A DNA stretch of 64,000 nt from Mucilaginibacter sp. KACC 22773 (GTDB taxonomy: Bacteria; Bacteroidota; Bacteroidia; Sphingobacteriales; Sphingobacteriaceae). The stretch lies in assembly GCF_028736215.1 (NCBI RefSeq), contig NZ_CP117883.1, positions 6,324,001 to 6,388,000 of the forward strand. Direction: 5' to 3'. Within the stretch, counting starts at the first letter, position 1; every line of letters begins with the position of its first letter. Made by a program: the position numbers and the translations under genes. The notes below the pieces were generated by a model. It was not told the DNA's origin and searched no databases. It saw nothing but the letters and a program-made list of their open reading frames with translations. Shown here one piece after another: positions 52,894 through 62,501 of this stretch.

Positions 52894-52972
52894 CGTCATT
52901 GCGAGGCACGAAGCAATCCCCGACATGCTAAGTCCCACATAGTTTGGGATTGCTTCGTGCCTCGCAATGACG
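52894..52972. repeat. 79-bp palindromic interspersed repeat, copy 3
   Basis: Perfect 27-bp arms. Differs from the other copies inside the stem (GGCACG for GGTACG), with the matching change on the other arm (CGTGCC for CGTACC), so pairing is kept. Centre again holds ATGCTAAGTCCCACATAGTT. Confidence 0.92.
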
Positions 52973-52983
52973 GGAGTGAACAG

Positions 52984-55368
52984 TTATTTCAGCTTCAACT
53001 CATTGATAGCGACCTCCGGGGTCAACGCTTTAACCACTTTTTCAACGGTAATATCCTTGGCCAGCTTAAACGAGGCTTTTTCTTCTATCTGTCTTGATGA
53101 TGAACCAACCCTAACTTCATATTTACCGGCATCGGCTATCCAGGCTTCGCGGCTGGTGTAAAAAGATGCCAGGTCGGCTGCTTTAATGGTAAAGCTTAAG
53201 GTTTGCGATTCGCCGGCTGCCAGTAGTCGGGTTTTAGCAAATGCCTTTAATTCCTGCTCTGGTTTATCAATATCTTTTTTAGGTGCGCTCAGGTATAACT
53301 GCACTACTTCTTTACCTGCAATATCGCCTGTGTTTTTAACCGTTACAGTAGCCGTAATGCTGCGCATAAAGTTTGGGGAGCTCAGCTTCAGGTCACTAAA
53401 TTTAAATTTGGTGTAAGATAAACCGTAACCAAACTCATAGGCCGGTTTTACTTTGGCGGCATCATAATAACGATAGCCAACATAAATTCCTTCCTCATAA
53501 GTAACAGATTCGGGTTTAGCTGCGGGCGTACCCGGGAAATTATTTGCCGATGGCACATCTTTATAATCCATTGGGAAAGTGGTGGCCAACTTACCCGATG
53601 GGTTAACCATGCCGCCTAAAACATCGGCAATGGCGTTACCTGCCTCAAGGCCTGGCTGCCATGCCAGCAAAATACCATCTACCTCATCGCGCCAGCTGGC
53701 AACATCAATAACACCGCCAATATTTAACACTACAACAACCTTTTTTCCCTTGGCATGGAAAGCATCGGCTACACCTCTAATCAGGCCTTTTTCGGCATCA
53801 TTTAAATAGTAGTCGCCTTCCAGTTTCCTATCGGCCCCTTCGCCGGCATTTCTGCCGATGGTGATGAGTGCTTCGTCGGCACCGGCAGCTTCATCGGCCA
53901 CCATGCCATTTACATCCATTTCGGGAATTGGAGCAGGATGATCAAAGAAATTTTTAGGCTTGGGTTGTTTTAGCTTCATATCGGCCAGGTAAGCAGCGTA
54001 GCTGCCTGATAGCTTTTCCTGCACTTTAAAACCGGCGTTTGTTAAACCCTGCATCAACGATATGGTGTACGCCTTGTTAACATCGCCGCTACCTGTGCCG
54101 CCTGCAATAATATCATAGCTGGTATTGCCAAATACAGCTATCCTTTTTGCAGGATAAAATGGTAAAGCATGATCGCCGTTCTTAAGCAGTACCATGCCCT
54201 GGGCAGCTGCCTCGCGTGCTACTTTAGCATGAGCCGGCAGATCAGGCGCATCTGAATATTTGTATTTGGTGAAGGATGGCGACTTAACAATTACGTTCAG
54301 CATCCGTTCTACATTGGCATTCAGCTGCTTGATACTCAATGACCCATCCTTAACCGCAGCCACAATAGCCTCCGACTGGCTTGGACTACCCGGCATAATG
54401 AGGTCGTTACCGGCTTTCATTTGCGCCACGGGATCTTTGCCGCCAAACCAATCTGTCATCACAAAGCCTTTCAGCCCCCACTCGTCTTTTAAAACGGTGG
54501 TTAACAGGTCGCGTCTTTCAGAAGTATAAGTTCCGTTCAATTTATTGTAGGATGACATTACCGTCCACGGTTGTGATTTTTTCACAGCGATGCCAAAGCC
54601 TTTTAGATAAATCTCGCGCATAGCCCTTTCGCTCACAATGGTGTTGATAGAATTACGATTGGTTTCCTGGTTATTGGCCGCATAATGTTTTATAGAGGTA
54701 CCTACGCCGTTTGACTGAACGCCGTTTACAATGGCCGCAGTCATGTTACCAGCAACAAGCGGATCTTCGGAGTAGTATTCAAAATTACGGCCACCAAGGG
54801 GATTGCGATGGATGTTCATGCCTGGCGCCAATAAAATATCCACACCATATTCGCGCACTTCGTTACCAAAGGCAACGCCTACTTTATTTACCAATTGGGT
54901 ATCCCAGCTGCTGGCCAATAAGGTTGCCACCGGGAAAGCAGTGGCGTAATACGTTTTTGATTTATCGCCATCGCGGATAGGTTCGATACGTAAACCTGCC
55001 GGGCCGTCAGAAACCGTCATGGATGGAATTCCCAAACGTGGAATAGCATGGGTACGGCCCGCGGCACCCGGAACCTTTTCGGGAATGTTATAAGCATCAG
55101 GATCTGATGGAGGCAGTTTAAATCCGCCAATATCTATTGCTTCGGGCTTTTTGCCCTTTACAGGAGGGGGCATACCTGGCATTTTAAAACCCATGCCTAC
55201 AACCAGCTTTGATTTTTCTTCCAACGTCATCGCAGCTACTATCTGCTTTACATTGTTTGCCCGCAACTGCAGCGGTTGTTTTTTGGTCTGGGCCTGTACA
55301 GTTGAATTAAAACTGCCGGCTGCCCACATAATTACAATAGCAATACCAGATCTGGAGCTTATTTTCAT
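52984..55368 (-). CDS. GH3 family beta-glucosidase with Fn3-like C-terminal domain
   Basis: 794 residues; signal peptide (STVQAQ). Nucleophile Asp306 in FVMTDWFGGKDP; AAPGMNIHRNPLGGRNFEYYSEDP-type block (LLAPGMNIHRNPLGGRNF) and KHYAANNQETNR are typical of the long bacterial BglX/GH3 group. FGYGLSYTKFKFS and the last 140 residues form a fibronectin-III-like domain. It probably degrades oligosaccharides released by extracellular enzymes. Less related to the GH3 upstream than expected for a recent duplicate. Confidence 0.92.
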   Translation of the reverse strand: MKISSRSGIAIVIMWAAGSFNSTVQAQTKKQPLQLRANNVKQIVAAMTLEEKSKLVVGMGFKMPGMPPPVKGKKPEAIDIGGFKLPPSDPDAYNIPEKVPGAAGRTHAIPRLGIPSMTVSDGPAGLRIEPIRDGDKSKTYYATAFPVATLLASSWDTQLVNKVGVAFGNEVREYGVDILLAPGMNIHRNPLGGRNFEYYSEDPLVAGNMTAAIVNGVQSNGVGTSIKHYAANNQETNRNSINTIVSERAMREIYLKGFGIAVKKSQPWTVMSSYNKLNGTYTSERRDLLTTVLKDEWGLKGFVMTDWFGGKDPVAQMKAGNDLIMPGSPSQSEAIVAAVKDGSLSIKQLNANVERMLNVIVKSPSFTKYKYSDAPDLPAHAKVAREAAAQGMVLLKNGDHALPFYPAKRIAVFGNTSYDIIAGGTGSGDVNKAYTISLMQGLTNAGFKVQEKLSGSYAAYLADMKLKQPKPKNFFDHPAPIPEMDVNGMVADEAAGADEALITIGRNAGEGADRKLEGDYYLNDAEKGLIRGVADAFHAKGKKVVVVLNIGGVIDVASWRDEVDGILLAWQPGLEAGNAIADVLGGMVNPSGKLATTFPMDYKDVPSANNFPGTPAAKPESVTYEEGIYVGYRYYDAAKVKPAYEFGYGLSYTKFKFSDLKLSSPNFMRSITATVTVKNTGDIAGKEVVQLYLSAPKKDIDKPEQELKAFAKTRLLAAGESQTLSFTIKAADLASFYTSREAWIADAGKYEVRVGSSSRQIEEKASFKLAKDITVEKVVKALTPEVAINELKLK

Positions 55369-55571
55369 GATTAAGGATTAAAAAAGAGTGCTTAATAATT
55401 GGTTACAACTGGTTTATTAACAGCAAACAATAGCATTGTGTCAATAATACACAATAGTATATATTATGTTTTGAAATAGCAAGGGATACGTAAAGATTTT
55501 TGCACGGCAGGCCGTTAGCATAATTTAGTTGAGCTTGCAGCTTCTAATAAAAAAACGGGCCCGGAAAGCAA

Positions 55572-55597
55572 AAAAGACGCCCGTTAGAGCGTCTTTT
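55572..55597 (-). terminator. Terminator of the nucleotide-sugar operon
   Basis: AAAAGACGC / GCGTCTTTT stem with an 8-nt loop; on the minus strand it is followed by TTTTTTGC. Lies 72 bases after the cpsB-like stop. The rest of the 55369-55668 gap is AT-rich and shows no gene. Confidence 0.8.
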
Positions 55598-55668
55598 CAT
55601 TAGTTGCTATTTGTTTTTTGAAATTTGGATCATCGAAAACCCAGGCATTATTTTTTAGATTTTTACCG

Positions 55669-56409
55669 TCAAAAAAGAAGCTTATTTTTCAACGGGGTAT
55701 CAAACATAAGTTTCTCCAGGTAAGTAGTGCGCAGGGCGTCTTTGAGGGCCTGTGCATGTCTTTCATGGTGCATGTCGCTTGATATAAAATCTATCATCTC
55801 ATTGTCAACCAACAATTCTGCCTGTTTTTTTACTTCGCGACCGTAATAACCTGTTAACGATATTGTGTTTAGTTGCATACTGCAGCCCCAGCCCTTAATA
55901 TTTTTGAATTGCTCCAGGTCCATATATGGATATCTTTCGGGATGGGCCAAAATGGGTTTATATCCTAAATCGTTCATTTTTTGTAAAACCGGTATAACAT
56001 TGGGCGGTTTGTTGATAAATGAAAATTCAAACAGCACATAATTATCGCCCATGGTCATAAGCTTGCCTTCATTTACACGAGCCTCAAAGGTTTCATCAAA
56101 ATAATGTTCGGCAGCAGTTTCAATCGGGATATCTATATTTTCTTTTACCAGTTCGGCTTTCAGTAATTCAAGCGATGCGGCGATGGTTTCGGGCGTGTTG
56201 CGATAAAAATCGATCATTACGTGTGGGGTAGCAATGATCTTTTTTATTCCCAGGTCCATCATTTTCCTAATCAGGATTATGGAATCTTCCGGTGTTTGTG
56301 CCCCATCATCAATCCCCGGCAAAACATGCGAGTGCATATCAACCATGATCGACTCATAGTTGAAAGTTATCTCCTTTTTTTCCTTTTTGCTTTTAAAAAA
56401 ACCAAACAT
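55669..56409 (-). CDS. CpsB/YwqE-type PHP-domain tyrosine phosphatase
   Basis: 246 residues. PHP metal site DMHSHVLPGIDDG (Asp24, His26, His28), further ligands in TPHVM, AEHYFD, HPERYPY and SDMHHE. These are manganese-dependent tyrosine phosphatases that regulate capsule/exopolysaccharide chain length by acting on a Wzc-type kinase. Two bases after rfbB and last gene of the sugar-nucleotide operon. The Lys-rich N-terminus is soluble. Confidence 0.88.
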   Translation of the reverse strand: MFGFFKSKKEKKEITFNYESIMVDMHSHVLPGIDDGAQTPEDSIILIRKMMDLGIKKIIATPHVMIDFYRNTPETIAASLELLKAELVKENIDIPIETAAEHYFDETFEARVNEGKLMTMGDNYVLFEFSFINKPPNVIPVLQKMNDLGYKPILAHPERYPYMDLEQFKNIKGWGCSMQLNTISLTGYYGREVKKQAELLVDNEMIDFISSDMHHERHAQALKDALRTTYLEKLMFDTPLKNKLLF

Positions 56410-56411
56410 AG

Positions 56412-57464
56412 TTAACGGTTATTGTACTGCCCCTTGTAATATTGCTGGTAGCTACCCGAAGTTACATGGCTAAGCCACTCTTCATTTGCAAGGTACCAAT
56501 CTACGGTTTTTTCCAACCCTTCTTCAAAAGTAATACTTGGTACCCAGCCAAGCTCGGTTTTTAGTTTGGTGGCATCTATAGCATAACGCAGGTCATGGCC
56601 TGCCCTATCAGTAACATAAGTGATCAGCTTTGCCGATTCACCTTCGGCACGGCCCAGTTTTTTATCCAAAATGGTACACAACAAATTAATCAGGTCGATG
56701 TTTTTCCATTCGTTATGGCCGCCAATGTTGTAGGTTTGGCCGGCTTTGGCATTGTGGAATATTACATCAATGGCCCTTGCATGGTCTTCTACCCAAAGCC
56801 AGTCGCGAATATTTTCGCCTTTGCCGTATACAGGCACAGGCTTGCTTTGTTTAATATTGTTGATAGCAAGTGGTATCAGCTTCTCGGGAAAATGATATGA
56901 CCCATAGTTGTTTGAGCAATTGGATATTACGGCATTTAGACCATAAGTATCCTGGTAAGCCCGCACAAAATGATCTGAGCTGGCTTTGGATGCCGAGTAT
57001 GGCGAATGCGGATCATAAGCGGTTTCTTCGGTAAACATCCCGTCTTCGCCCAAAGTACCATACACCTCGTCGGTTGATACGTGGTAAAAACGGGTTTGAT
57101 CATAACGGTTTTTCCAGCTTTCGCGCGCGGCATTCAATAAATTAACCGTACCTACCACGTTGGTCATCACAAATTCCAGCGGGTTGGTAATGGAGCGGTC
57201 AACGTGCGATTCGGCTGCAAGGTGAATTACAGCATCCGGTTTTTCGGTATCAAAAAGATTATTTATAAACGCAAGATCAACAATATCCCCTTTAACAAAT
57301 CTGTAATTAGGTTCGTTTTCGATATCTCTTAAGTTTTCGAGGTTACCGGCGTAGGTTAGCTTATCTAAATTGATAATATTATAATTGGGGTACGTTTTCA
57401 CAAAACGGCGCACCACGTGCGACCCTATAAAACCTGCACCACCCGTAATAATGATTTTTCGCAT
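56412..57464 (-). CDS. rfbB: dTDP-glucose 4,6-dehydratase
   Basis: 350 residues. GGAGFIGSH binds NAD; VSTDEVYGTLG (catalytic TDE triad) and YSASKASSDHFV (Tyr-x3-Lys), with SNCSNNYGSYHFPEKLIP, identify RfbB/RmlB. Makes dTDP-4-keto-6-deoxyglucose for rhamnose and related sugars. No rmlA, rmlC or rmlD lies in the window. Between galE and cpsB-like genes on the same strand. Confidence 0.94.
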   Translation of the reverse strand: MRKIIITGGAGFIGSHVVRRFVKTYPNYNIINLDKLTYAGNLENLRDIENEPNYRFVKGDIVDLAFINNLFDTEKPDAVIHLAAESHVDRSITNPLEFVMTNVVGTVNLLNAARESWKNRYDQTRFYHVSTDEVYGTLGEDGMFTEETAYDPHSPYSASKASSDHFVRAYQDTYGLNAVISNCSNNYGSYHFPEKLIPLAINNIKQSKPVPVYGKGENIRDWLWVEDHARAIDVIFHNAKAGQTYNIGGHNEWKNIDLINLLCTILDKKLGRAEGESAKLITYVTDRAGHDLRYAIDATKLKTELGWVPSITFEEGLEKTVDWYLANEEWLSHVTSGSYQQYYKGQYNNR

Positions 57465-57479
57465 TTGCTGAATTTTAGT

Positions 57480-58502
57480 TTATAACGGATTTTGAGCTAT
57501 ATACTTCTCCCATTCCCAGGCCGATGACATCATGGTTTCCAAGCCTAACTCCGTTTTCCAGCCCAGTTTATTGGTTGATTTGGTTACATCGCCCCAAACC
57601 TTTTCCACGTCACCGGCACGGCGCGGGCCAATCTGGTAATTTACTTTTACACCGGTAGCCTTTTCAAAAGCGTGAATTACTTCCAATACCGTACTGCCCT
57701 GTCCCGTACCAAGGTTAAACACATCGTAGCCCTGGTAGTTTTCACTTTCGGCCAATTTTAACGCAGCAACGTGTGCTTTAGCCAAATCAACCACATGAAT
57801 ATAATCGCGCACGCAGCTGCCATCCGGGGTGTCATAATCATTGCCGAATACTGTTATTTTTTCGCGTTTGCCAATGGCGGTTTGGGTAATAAAAGGCACC
57901 AGGTTTTGTGGTATGCCAATTGGCAACTCGCCAATAAGCGCGGTTTCATGCGCGCCAACCGGGTTAAAATATCTTAATGATACTACTTTGTAACTACTGG
58001 TACCAGAAGCTATCATATCCTTCAAAATCTCCTCGGCAATTTGTTTGGTATTGCCATAAGGCGACTGAGCCGGCTGCACAGGGGCTTCTTCTGTTACCGG
58101 CAATTGCGCCGGCTGGCCATAAACGGTACAGCTTGACGAGAACACGAAATTTAGCGGCTTACCATAATAGGCGTCAAGTAAATTGATAAGCGAGTAAAAA
58201 TTATTGCGATAGTATTTCAATGGCTTCTCAACTGACTCTCCTACTGCCTTGAATGCAGCAAAGTGAATGATACCGGCAACGTCAGGCTCGGCAACAGCCA
58301 GCGCTTTTACGCCCGCTTCGTCGCACAGGTCGAGCTTATGAAAAACCGGTTTGTAGCCGATAATTTTGGCCAGCTGATCTAAAATTTTAGGATCTGAGTT
58401 TGATAGGTCGTCAACAATAATGGGTTCATAACCTGCATTTACCAGTTCGACAACGGTATGGGAGCCAATAAAACCGAGGCCACCGGTCACTAATATCTTC
58501 AT
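57480..58502 (-). CDS. galE: UDP-glucose 4-epimerase
   Basis: 340 residues from MKILVTGGLGFIGSH. FSSSCTVYG, YGNTKQIAEE (Tyr-x3-Lys), and PIGIPQNLVPF-type substrate loop fit GalE, which interconverts UDP-glucose and UDP-galactose. An in-frame ATG 13 codons upstream gives an unusual hydrophobic lead and is rejected. Ends 15 bases before rfbB; part of the operon. Confidence 0.93.
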   Translation of the reverse strand: MKILVTGGLGFIGSHTVVELVNAGYEPIIVDDLSNSDPKILDQLAKIIGYKPVFHKLDLCDEAGVKALAVAEPDVAGIIHFAAFKAVGESVEKPLKYYRNNFYSLINLLDAYYGKPLNFVFSSSCTVYGQPAQLPVTEEAPVQPAQSPYGNTKQIAEEILKDMIASGTSSYKVVSLRYFNPVGAHETALIGELPIGIPQNLVPFITQTAIGKREKITVFGNDYDTPDGSCVRDYIHVVDLAKAHVAALKLAESENYQGYDVFNLGTGQGSTVLEVIHAFEKATGVKVNYQIGPRRAGDVEKVWGDVTKSTNKLGWKTELGLETMMSSAWEWEKYIAQNPL

Positions 58503-58570
58503 TTTTAAGTAGGGTATATAGTAAGCCATAAAGGTAAGCAAATGGATGAATTTACATACCTTCTTTTACT

Positions 58571-58608
58571 AAACAACCACCTTTTACTTTATTAAAAGGT
58601 GGTTGTTT
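58571..58608. terminator. 16-bp hairpin between uxs and galE
   Basis: AAACAACCACCTTTTA pairs perfectly with its complement, loop of 6 nt. It may divide the operon into ugd-uxs and galE-rfbB-cpsB transcripts, though the T-run after the stem is poor. Confidence 0.55.
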
Positions 58609-58638
58609 AGGTATTGTTTACAGAAAGACCATTTTTTA

Positions 58639-59622
58639 CTATTTATTATAGTAAGTAAAATCTTTATGATTTATTTCGGTTTCGGGCAGCGATTTAAAGT
58701 AATCCAACGTGATCTTTAAACCTTCGCTCCGGGATACTTTTGGCTCCCAGCCTAAAATGGCCCTGGCCTTGGTAATATCAGGGCGGCGCTGTTTAGGATC
58801 ATCCGTAGGCAATGGCAGACTGATCAACTGCTGATCGGTACCAGTTAACTTGATAATCTCCTCGCCAAATTGTTTTATGGTGATCTCGTCGGGATTACCA
58901 ATGTTCATCGGCTGCGCGTAATCGCTGTGCAACAGGCGGTAGATACCCTCAACCAGGTCGTCAACATAGCAAAATGAGCGGGTTTGCGATCCGTCGCCAA
59001 ACATGGTTAATGATTCGCCCCGTAATGCCTGGCCTATAAAGGCAGGCAATACCCGGCCATCGTTCAGCCGCATCCTTGGCCCATAGGTATTAAAAATACG
59101 CACGATACGGGTTTCCAAACCGTGGAAGGTATGGTAAGCCATGGTAATAGCTTCCTGGAAACGTTTGGCTTCGTCATAAACACCCCTTGGGCCAACCGGG
59201 TTTACATTGCCCCAGTATTCTTCGGGCTGAGGGTTCACGTTCGGGTCGCCATAAACCTCAGAGGTAGATGCAATGAGCATCCTGGCGCCTTTTGACCTTG
59301 CCAAACCCAGCAGGTTATGTGTTCCTAATGAGCCAACCTTTAAGGTTTGGATAGGGATTTTCAGGTAGTCTATCGGGCTTGCCGGCGAGGCGAAGTGCAG
59401 GATATAATGCAGCTGGCCCGGAACAAATACAAACTTGGAAACATCATGATTGTAAAACTCAAAATTTTCAAGTTTGAACAGGTGCTGGATATTGCGCAAG
59501 TCGCCCGTGATCAGGTTATCCATGCCTATTACATGATAACCTTCTTTAATAAACCTGTCGCAAAGGTGCGAGCCTAAAAAGCCCGCAGCCCCGGTAATTA
59601 ATATTCTTTTACGTTCTGTCAT
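58639..59622 (-). CDS. uxs: UDP-glucuronate decarboxylase (UXS type)
   Basis: 327 residues, SDR fold. GAAGFLGSHLCDRF binds NAD; ASTSEVYGDP and GVYDEAKRFQEA (Tyr-x3-Lys) with NTYGPRMRLNDGRV are UXS hallmarks. Converts UDP-glucuronate to UDP-xylose. It overlaps the ugd gene by one base, so product of Ugd feeds straight into this enzyme. Confidence 0.92.
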   Translation of the reverse strand: MTERKRILITGAAGFLGSHLCDRFIKEGYHVIGMDNLITGDLRNIQHLFKLENFEFYNHDVSKFVFVPGQLHYILHFASPASPIDYLKIPIQTLKVGSLGTHNLLGLARSKGARMLIASTSEVYGDPNVNPQPEEYWGNVNPVGPRGVYDEAKRFQEAITMAYHTFHGLETRIVRIFNTYGPRMRLNDGRVLPAFIGQALRGESLTMFGDGSQTRSFCYVDDLVEGIYRLLHSDYAQPMNIGNPDEITIKQFGEEIIKLTGTDQQLISLPLPTDDPKQRRPDITKARAILGWEPKVSRSEGLKITLDYFKSLPETEINHKDFTYYNK

Positions 59623-60935
59623 TAACTAACTACTTTACGTCCGATGCTGCTGTAATAAAAACCATAATCTTTCATCCTGTCCAGATCGTAAAGATTACGT
59701 CCGTCAAATATAACAGGTGCTTTTAACTTTTCTTTCATAAAATCAAAATCCGGGGTACGAAAAACCGGCCATTCGGTAACAATCAGCAGCGCATCTGCAT
59801 TTTCAAGGGCCGAATACCTATCTTTTGAATATTCAATTTTATCGCCAAGCAATTTTTTAACGTTTGGCATGCCTTCCGGGTCATAGGCGGTTACAGTTGC
59901 TCCTGCAGCAATAAGGTCCTCAATGATATATAAAGCCGGCGCTTCGCGGATATCATCGGTCTCGGGTTTAAAAGCCAACCCCCAAAGGGCAAAGTGTTTG
60001 CCTTTAAGGCCATCGGTGCCATAATACTCGCGCAGCTTAACTACCAGGCGTCTTTTTTGTGTTTCGTTAACTTCCATTACCGAGTTCAGGATCTTGAACT
60101 CATATTTATTTTCCTCGGCTGCTTTTGAAAGGGCCTGCACATCCTTAGGGAAACAGCTGCCACCATAGCCAACACCAGGGAACAGGAAGCGCTTGCCTAT
60201 ACGGGCATCGGCGCCTACGCCTTTACGTACCATATCCACATCGGCGCCTACCAGCTCGCACATGTTGGCAATCTCGTTCATGAACGTTATTTTGGTGGCC
60301 AGGAATGAATTTGCCGCGTATTTTGTAAGCTCGGAAGAGCGTTCATCCATATAAAGGATAGGGTTACCCTGGCGTACATACGGGGCATATAAATCGCCCA
60401 TAATCTGGCGGGCTTTTTCGTCCATGGTACCAATAACTACCCTATCCGGTTTCATAAAATCTTCAACAGCTACACCCTCGCGTAAAAACTCGGGGTTTGA
60501 TACCACCGCGAAAGGCACATTGGTATTGGCTTTTAGCACCGCGGTTACTTTATCAGCGGTACCTACGGGTACGGTTGATTTAGTTACAATAACCTTGTAC
60601 TCGGTAATAAGCTTTGCAATATCCTTTGCAGCACCAAGCACGTAACTCAGGTCGGCAGAGCCATCGGCACCCGGAGGCGTAGGCAAGGCCAAAAATATAA
60701 CCTTTGCCGGCTCAATAGCTTCGGCAAGATTGGTAGTAAACGTTAGCCTTTCCTGTTTTATGTTCCTGGTAAACAGCAAATCGAGACCTGGCTCATAAAT
60801 CGGCATTTCGCCGGCACGCATCTTGTTTACTTTTTCTTCTACAATGTCAACACATATAACTTCGTTTCCGGTTTCGGCCAGGCAGGTTCCGGTTACCAAT
60901 CCAACATAGCCAGTACCGATTACAGCAATTTTCAT
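59622..60935 (-). CDS. ugd: UDP-glucose 6-dehydrogenase
   Basis: 437 residues. IGTGYVGLVTGTCLAE binds NAD; the catalytic Cys261 is in GYGGSCFPKD; KGVGADARIGKRFLFPGVG is the typical substrate loop. Oxidises UDP-glucose to UDP-glucuronate. First gene of a minus-strand operon continuing with uxs; the divergent waaA gene lies 147 bases away. Confidence 0.95.
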   Translation of the reverse strand: MKIAVIGTGYVGLVTGTCLAETGNEVICVDIVEEKVNKMRAGEMPIYEPGLDLLFTRNIKQERLTFTTNLAEAIEPAKVIFLALPTPPGADGSADLSYVLGAAKDIAKLITEYKVIVTKSTVPVGTADKVTAVLKANTNVPFAVVSNPEFLREGVAVEDFMKPDRVVIGTMDEKARQIMGDLYAPYVRQGNPILYMDERSSELTKYAANSFLATKITFMNEIANMCELVGADVDMVRKGVGADARIGKRFLFPGVGYGGSCFPKDVQALSKAAEENKYEFKILNSVMEVNETQKRRLVVKLREYYGTDGLKGKHFALWGLAFKPETDDIREAPALYIIEDLIAAGATVTAYDPEGMPNVKKLLGDKIEYSKDRYSALENADALLIVTEWPVFRTPDFDFMKEKLKAPVIFDGRNLYDLDRMKDYGFYYSSIGRKVVS

Positions 60936-61081
60936 AGTTTATTTGTTTTTTTAAGTGTTTAGTATTTTGTTCCCGCGATAATGCAAAACACAGGTTTCAT
61001 CCGCGCCGGGCGATTAATTATTACAGTATTGGTTTTTGTTACTAATTTTAAGCCTTGCTAATATACGATTCATACGCTAAA

Positions 61082-62407
61082 ATGATATTATTATATACTA
61101 TTGGGTTACGGTTCTATTTTATAGCCATTTACATAGCTTCACTATTTAATCAAAAAGCAAGCCAATGGATAAATGGCCGGAAAAAACAAAAGCTTATACG
61201 GATTGACAGCAGTATTTGGTTTCATTTTGCATCGTTAGGCGAATTTGAGCAGGGCAGGCCTATATTAGAAGCGATAAAGGCCACCTATCCGGGCAAAAAG
61301 ATAGTGATTTCTTTTTTTTCGCCATCGGGCTACGAGATCAGGAAAAACACCCCCCTTGCCGATTTTGTGTACTATTTACCATTGGATACTGCAAAAAATG
61401 CCAAACAATTTATTGATGCCATACAGCCCGAAATGGCCGTTTTTACCAAGTACGAGTATTGGTACCATTTTTTTAAGGAAACGCATAAAAGACAAGTCCC
61501 CTTGTACATTGTATCGGGAATATTCAGGCCTAAACAGGTGTTCTTCAAATGGTACGGCGGCCTGCACCGCAAAATATTAAGCTTTGTAAGCCACTTTTTT
61601 TTGCAGGATGAGGCATCGAAACAGCTATTGCAATCCATTGGTATAACTAACGCCACCGTTAGCGGCGATACCCGCTTTGACAGGGTATGGGCCAATGCCC
61701 AACATCCTAAAGAAATTCCCGATGTTGCCGAATTTATAAACGGCCAAAAAGTTTTTATTGCCGGCAGCACCTGGCCGCAGGACGAAGCCTTGCTTGCCGC
61801 CCTTCCCGAGCTATACCCCGACTGGAAATTTATTTTTGCCCCCCATGAAATTGATGAGGAAAAGGTAAAGGACCTGGTTAATTTGTTACCGGCAGGATCG
61901 GCAATCAGATACTCCGAATTAATTCAAAATTCAAAACTGCGAAGCACTCTTGGACACCACGAAGAAACAACAACTGGTGAAAAATTCAAAATTCAAAATC
62001 AGGAGCTTACCACTCAGCATTCGCCACTCACAACTCACAACTCAGCCACCACCCTGGTTATTGATAATATCGGCATGCTTTCGTCCTTGTACGCATATGG
62101 CAGCATCGCTTATATTGGGGGAGGGTTTGGCGTGGGGATACATAACACGCTGGAAGCAGCAGCGTTTGGCTTGCCCGTCATCTTCGGCCCCAATTATCAA
62201 AAATTTAATGAAGCAAAGGAACTTATCGCTTTAAAGGCCGGGTTTAGCATCAGTGATTTTAACCAGCTTAAAGGCATTGTTGATACACTGGTTAATGATG
62301 ACGCTTTTTACAATATTACAAGCAAAAAAGCAGGCAATTATGTAAGAGAGCATACCGGCGCAACCCAGATAATATTGGACCATATCATAACGCTGCCATC
62401 CACCTGA
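61082..62407 (+). CDS. waaA: Kdo transferase (WaaA) with in-frame insertion
   Basis: 441 residues. Signal-anchor helix, then the GT30 fold: FHFASLGEFEQGRPILEAI (N-domain), FTKYEYWYHF, SGIFRPKQVFFKWYGG, SGDTRFDRV, GSTWPQDE and GGGFGVGIHNTLEAAAFGLPVIFGPNY. Attaches Kdo to lipid A. Residues about 281-324 are a Ser/Thr/Gln-rich insert from a dispersed repeat. Start at ATG 61082; the TTG at 61055 gives a longer lead without support. Confidence 0.92.
   Translation: MILLYTIGLRFYFIAIYIASLFNQKASQWINGRKKQKLIRIDSSIWFHFASLGEFEQGRPILEAIKATYPGKKIVISFFSPSGYEIRKNTPLADFVYYLPLDTAKNAKQFIDAIQPEMAVFTKYEYWYHFFKETHKRQVPLYIVSGIFRPKQVFFKWYGGLHRKILSFVSHFFLQDEASKQLLQSIGITNATVSGDTRFDRVWANAQHPKEIPDVAEFINGQKVFIAGSTWPQDEALLAALPELYPDWKFIFAPHEIDEEKVKDLVNLLPAGSAIRYSELIQNSKLRSTLGHHEETTTGEKFKIQNQELTTQHSPLTTHNSATTLVIDNIGMLSSLYAYGSIAYIGGGFGVGIHNTLEAAAFGLPVIFGPNYQKFNEAKELIALKAGFSISDFNQLKGIVDTLVNDDAFYNITSKKAGNYVREHTGATQIILDHIITLPST
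61922..62053 (+). repeat. Repeat-derived in-frame insertion inside waaA
   Basis: Contains ATTCAAAATTCAAAA twice (61922-61936 and 61984-61998) and a CACTCACAACTCACAACTCA tract near 62022-62045, features of intergenic DNA in this window (compare 42877-42899). Its length keeps the frame and codes 44 low-complexity residues. Confidence 0.7.
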
Positions 62408-62444
62408 TAACATAGGCCATTTAATCGACGGCATCGCATAAAAA

Positions 62445-62482
62445 AGAGACCTGACTTTTTTAAAGCCAAGTCTCCTTTTTTT
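62445..62482 (+). terminator. Terminator between waaA and the hexosaminidase gene
   Basis: AGACCTGACTT with AAGCCAAGTCT (two mismatches), then CCTTTTTTTATTT. Convergent genes end on either side, so both may use it. Confidence 0.6.
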
Positions 62483-62501
62483 ATTTCGAGCGCCCAGGAA
62501 A

